Below, in pieces: positions 62,921-64,000 of a DNA stretch of 64,000 nt (position 1 is its first letter; each line of letters begins with the position of its first letter). The position numbers were made by a program, and so were the translations under genes. The notes beneath the pieces were generated by a model. That model worked only from the letters and a program-made list of their open reading frames with translations. It had not been told where the DNA came from and ran no database searches. Source of the stretch: Flavobacterium azizsancarii (GTDB taxonomy: Bacteria; Bacteroidota; Bacteroidia; Flavobacteriales; Flavobacteriaceae); assembly GCF_027980145.1 (NCBI RefSeq), contig NZ_JAMZNK010000021.1, positions 1-64,000 on the forward strand. Direction: 5' to 3'.

Positions 62921-64000
62921 TTATTTTTTATGTGTTAATATAAATTCTAATTCTTGTTTCCATTTTTGATACGCCTTATCATACGGCTCCCTATTTTTTA
63001 GCGGTAAAAAAGTCATCACGTGATCGTTGGTCGTAATGCTTGATCCAAATTTATTGTAATCACCATCTTTTAAACCTACCGCTCTTGCCGCTCCAACTGC
63101 TCCTGTTGTATTATAAATTTCGATTTCATGCCCAATTAATGTTGCAACCGTATTCGAAAAAATCTCTGAACGGAACAAATTATCATTCCCCGCCCTAATC
63201 ACATTAATCGTCGCATGATCCTCTTTTAGACATTCCATTCCGTACACAAACGAAAAAGCAATTCCTTCTAAGGCAGCTCTGAACAAATGTGCATTATTGT
63301 GAATATTTAAGTTGAGGTTCAAAAAGTGCGTACCAATATTTTTATTGTTAAACATACGCTCAGCACCATTCCCAAACGGAATCACCACAACTCCATCTGA
63401 ACCTATGCCAATCTTCGACGCTTTCCTGTTCATCGATTCATAGGTTTCATCGCCCATATTATTTCGCAGCCAACGGTATTGAATTCCGGCTCCGTTGATG
63501 TTTAATAATTTACCAATTCTGGGAGTTTCTAATTCGTAATTCACATGTACAAAATTGTTTACTCTTGTACTTTTCCCGGATGTCATTTCGCCAACCGCGT
63601 AAAAAACTCCCGAAGTCCCACCTGTTGCCGCTACTTCACCCGGATTCAGCACATTCAGTGACAGCGCATTATTGGGCTGATCTCCTGCTCTGTATACCAC
63701 AGGAATCCCAATTGGTAATCCTGATTCTTTCGAAGCTTTTTCGTTTAAAACGCCCTGATTCGTAAAATTCTCTACAATATCTGGCGTTAATGATGGATCG
63801 ATTCCGTAATAATCCAGCAGCCAATTGGCCACTTTGTTTTCTTTATAATCCCAAAGCATCCCTTCAGAGAGACCGTTTTTTGTGGTCGTAATATCACCCG
63901 TCAATTTATAGGCGATATAATCTCCTGGCAGCATGTATTTGTACACCTGCTTGTAAATTTCAGGTTCATTTTCCTTGACCCATTTTAGTTTCGAAGCGGT
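62921..64000 (-). CDS. xylB: Xylulokinase (FGGY family), 5' part beyond the window
   Basis: The frame is open from the stop at 62921 to the window edge, giving 359 residues. The first codons in the window read [18 protein letters not shown], so the N-terminal part (about 130-140 residues of a usual 490-500) is missing. Visible family features are [16 protein letters not shown], the pre-loop [27 protein letters not shown] with the ATP-binding GGTSG turn, and [19 protein letters not shown]. It phosphorylates D-xylulose to D-xylulose-5-phosphate in the cytoplasm. Only 4 bp separate it from xylA. FGGY kinases vary in substrate, but the pairing with xylA makes xylulose the clear choice. Confidence 0.92.
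   Translation of the reverse strand, partial: TASKLKWVKENEPEIYKQVYKYMLPGDYIAYKLTGDITTTKNGLSEGMLWDYKENKVANWLLDYYGIDPSLTPDIVENFTNQGVLNEKASKESGLPIGIPVVYRAGDQPNNALSLNVLNPGEVAATGGTSGVFYAVGEMTSGKSTRVNNFVHVNYELETPRIGKLLNINGAGIQYRWLRNNMGDETYESMNRKASKIGIGSDGVVVIPFGNGAERMFNNKNIGTHFLNLNLNIHNNAHLFRAALEGIAFSFVYGMECLKEDHATINVIRAGNDNLFRSEIFSNTVATLIGHEIEIYNTTGAVGAARAVGLKDGDYNKFGSSITTNDHVMTFLPLKNREPYDKAYQKWKQELEFILTHKK

Overview
The window looks like a chromosomal segment of a Flavobacterium-like member of the Bacteroidota. The signs are low GC, two SusC/SusD pairs, a hybrid two-component regulator, a C-terminal sorting domain of the type IX secretion system (T9SS), TAnnTTTG-type -7 promoter elements and no strong Shine-Dalgarno sites. 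Almost the whole window is one xylan-utilisation region, aimed at a heavily decorated glucuronoarabinoxylan.

Layout. (1) 1-677: the edge of a probable insertion sequence and a GNAT acetyltransferase without its N-terminus. (2) 678-9512, minus strand: a five-gene operon, read as GH95, GH8, CE1 esterase, GH9, CE1 esterase. (3) 9513-10444: a divergent regulatory region. (4) 10445-24869, plus strand: a GPH-type sugar symporter, a hybrid two-component regulator, a SusC/SusD pair and a GH2 enzyme. (5) 25048-60035, minus strand: a run of about 35 kb starting with SusC/SusD, then GH43, GH115, SGNH esterase, a three-catalytic-domain CE6-CE1-CE1 esterase, GH115, T9SS-secreted GH30, GH146/GH127-type, GH43, GH43, GH3, GH43-CBM6 twice, GH97 and GH31. 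(6) 60551-64000, minus strand: transaldolase, xylose isomerase and a xylulokinase that runs off the window.

How it fits together (inference from families and signals). GH30 is the only enzyme with a T9SS sorting domain, so it is the likely extracellular endo-enzyme. Oligosaccharides would be imported by SusC/SusD. Periplasmic enzymes would then remove acetyl and feruloyl groups (CE1, CE6, SGNH), glucuronic acid (GH115), arabinose (GH43, GH146/127), L-galactose or fucose (GH95), galactose (GH97, GH2) and alpha-xylose (GH31). The backbone would be cut by GH8, GH43 and GH3. The symporter would carry products into the cytoplasm, and XylA, XylB and transaldolase would feed xylose into the pentose phosphate pathway.

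Regulation. The two minus-strand operons start from nearly identical promoters. In a 54-bp ungapped alignment 44 positions match, with the same TATATTTG -7 box, the same 18-bp spacer and the same near-palindrome ACAATCGGTTGTTT over the -33 element. This suggests one LacI-type regulon whose regulator is not in the window. The plus-strand SusC/SusD unit instead carries a 12-bp direct repeat at 21-bp spacing, as expected for the adjacent hybrid two-component regulator. The most noteworthy items are the shared operator, the direct repeat, the triple esterase and the unusual set of side-chain enzymes.
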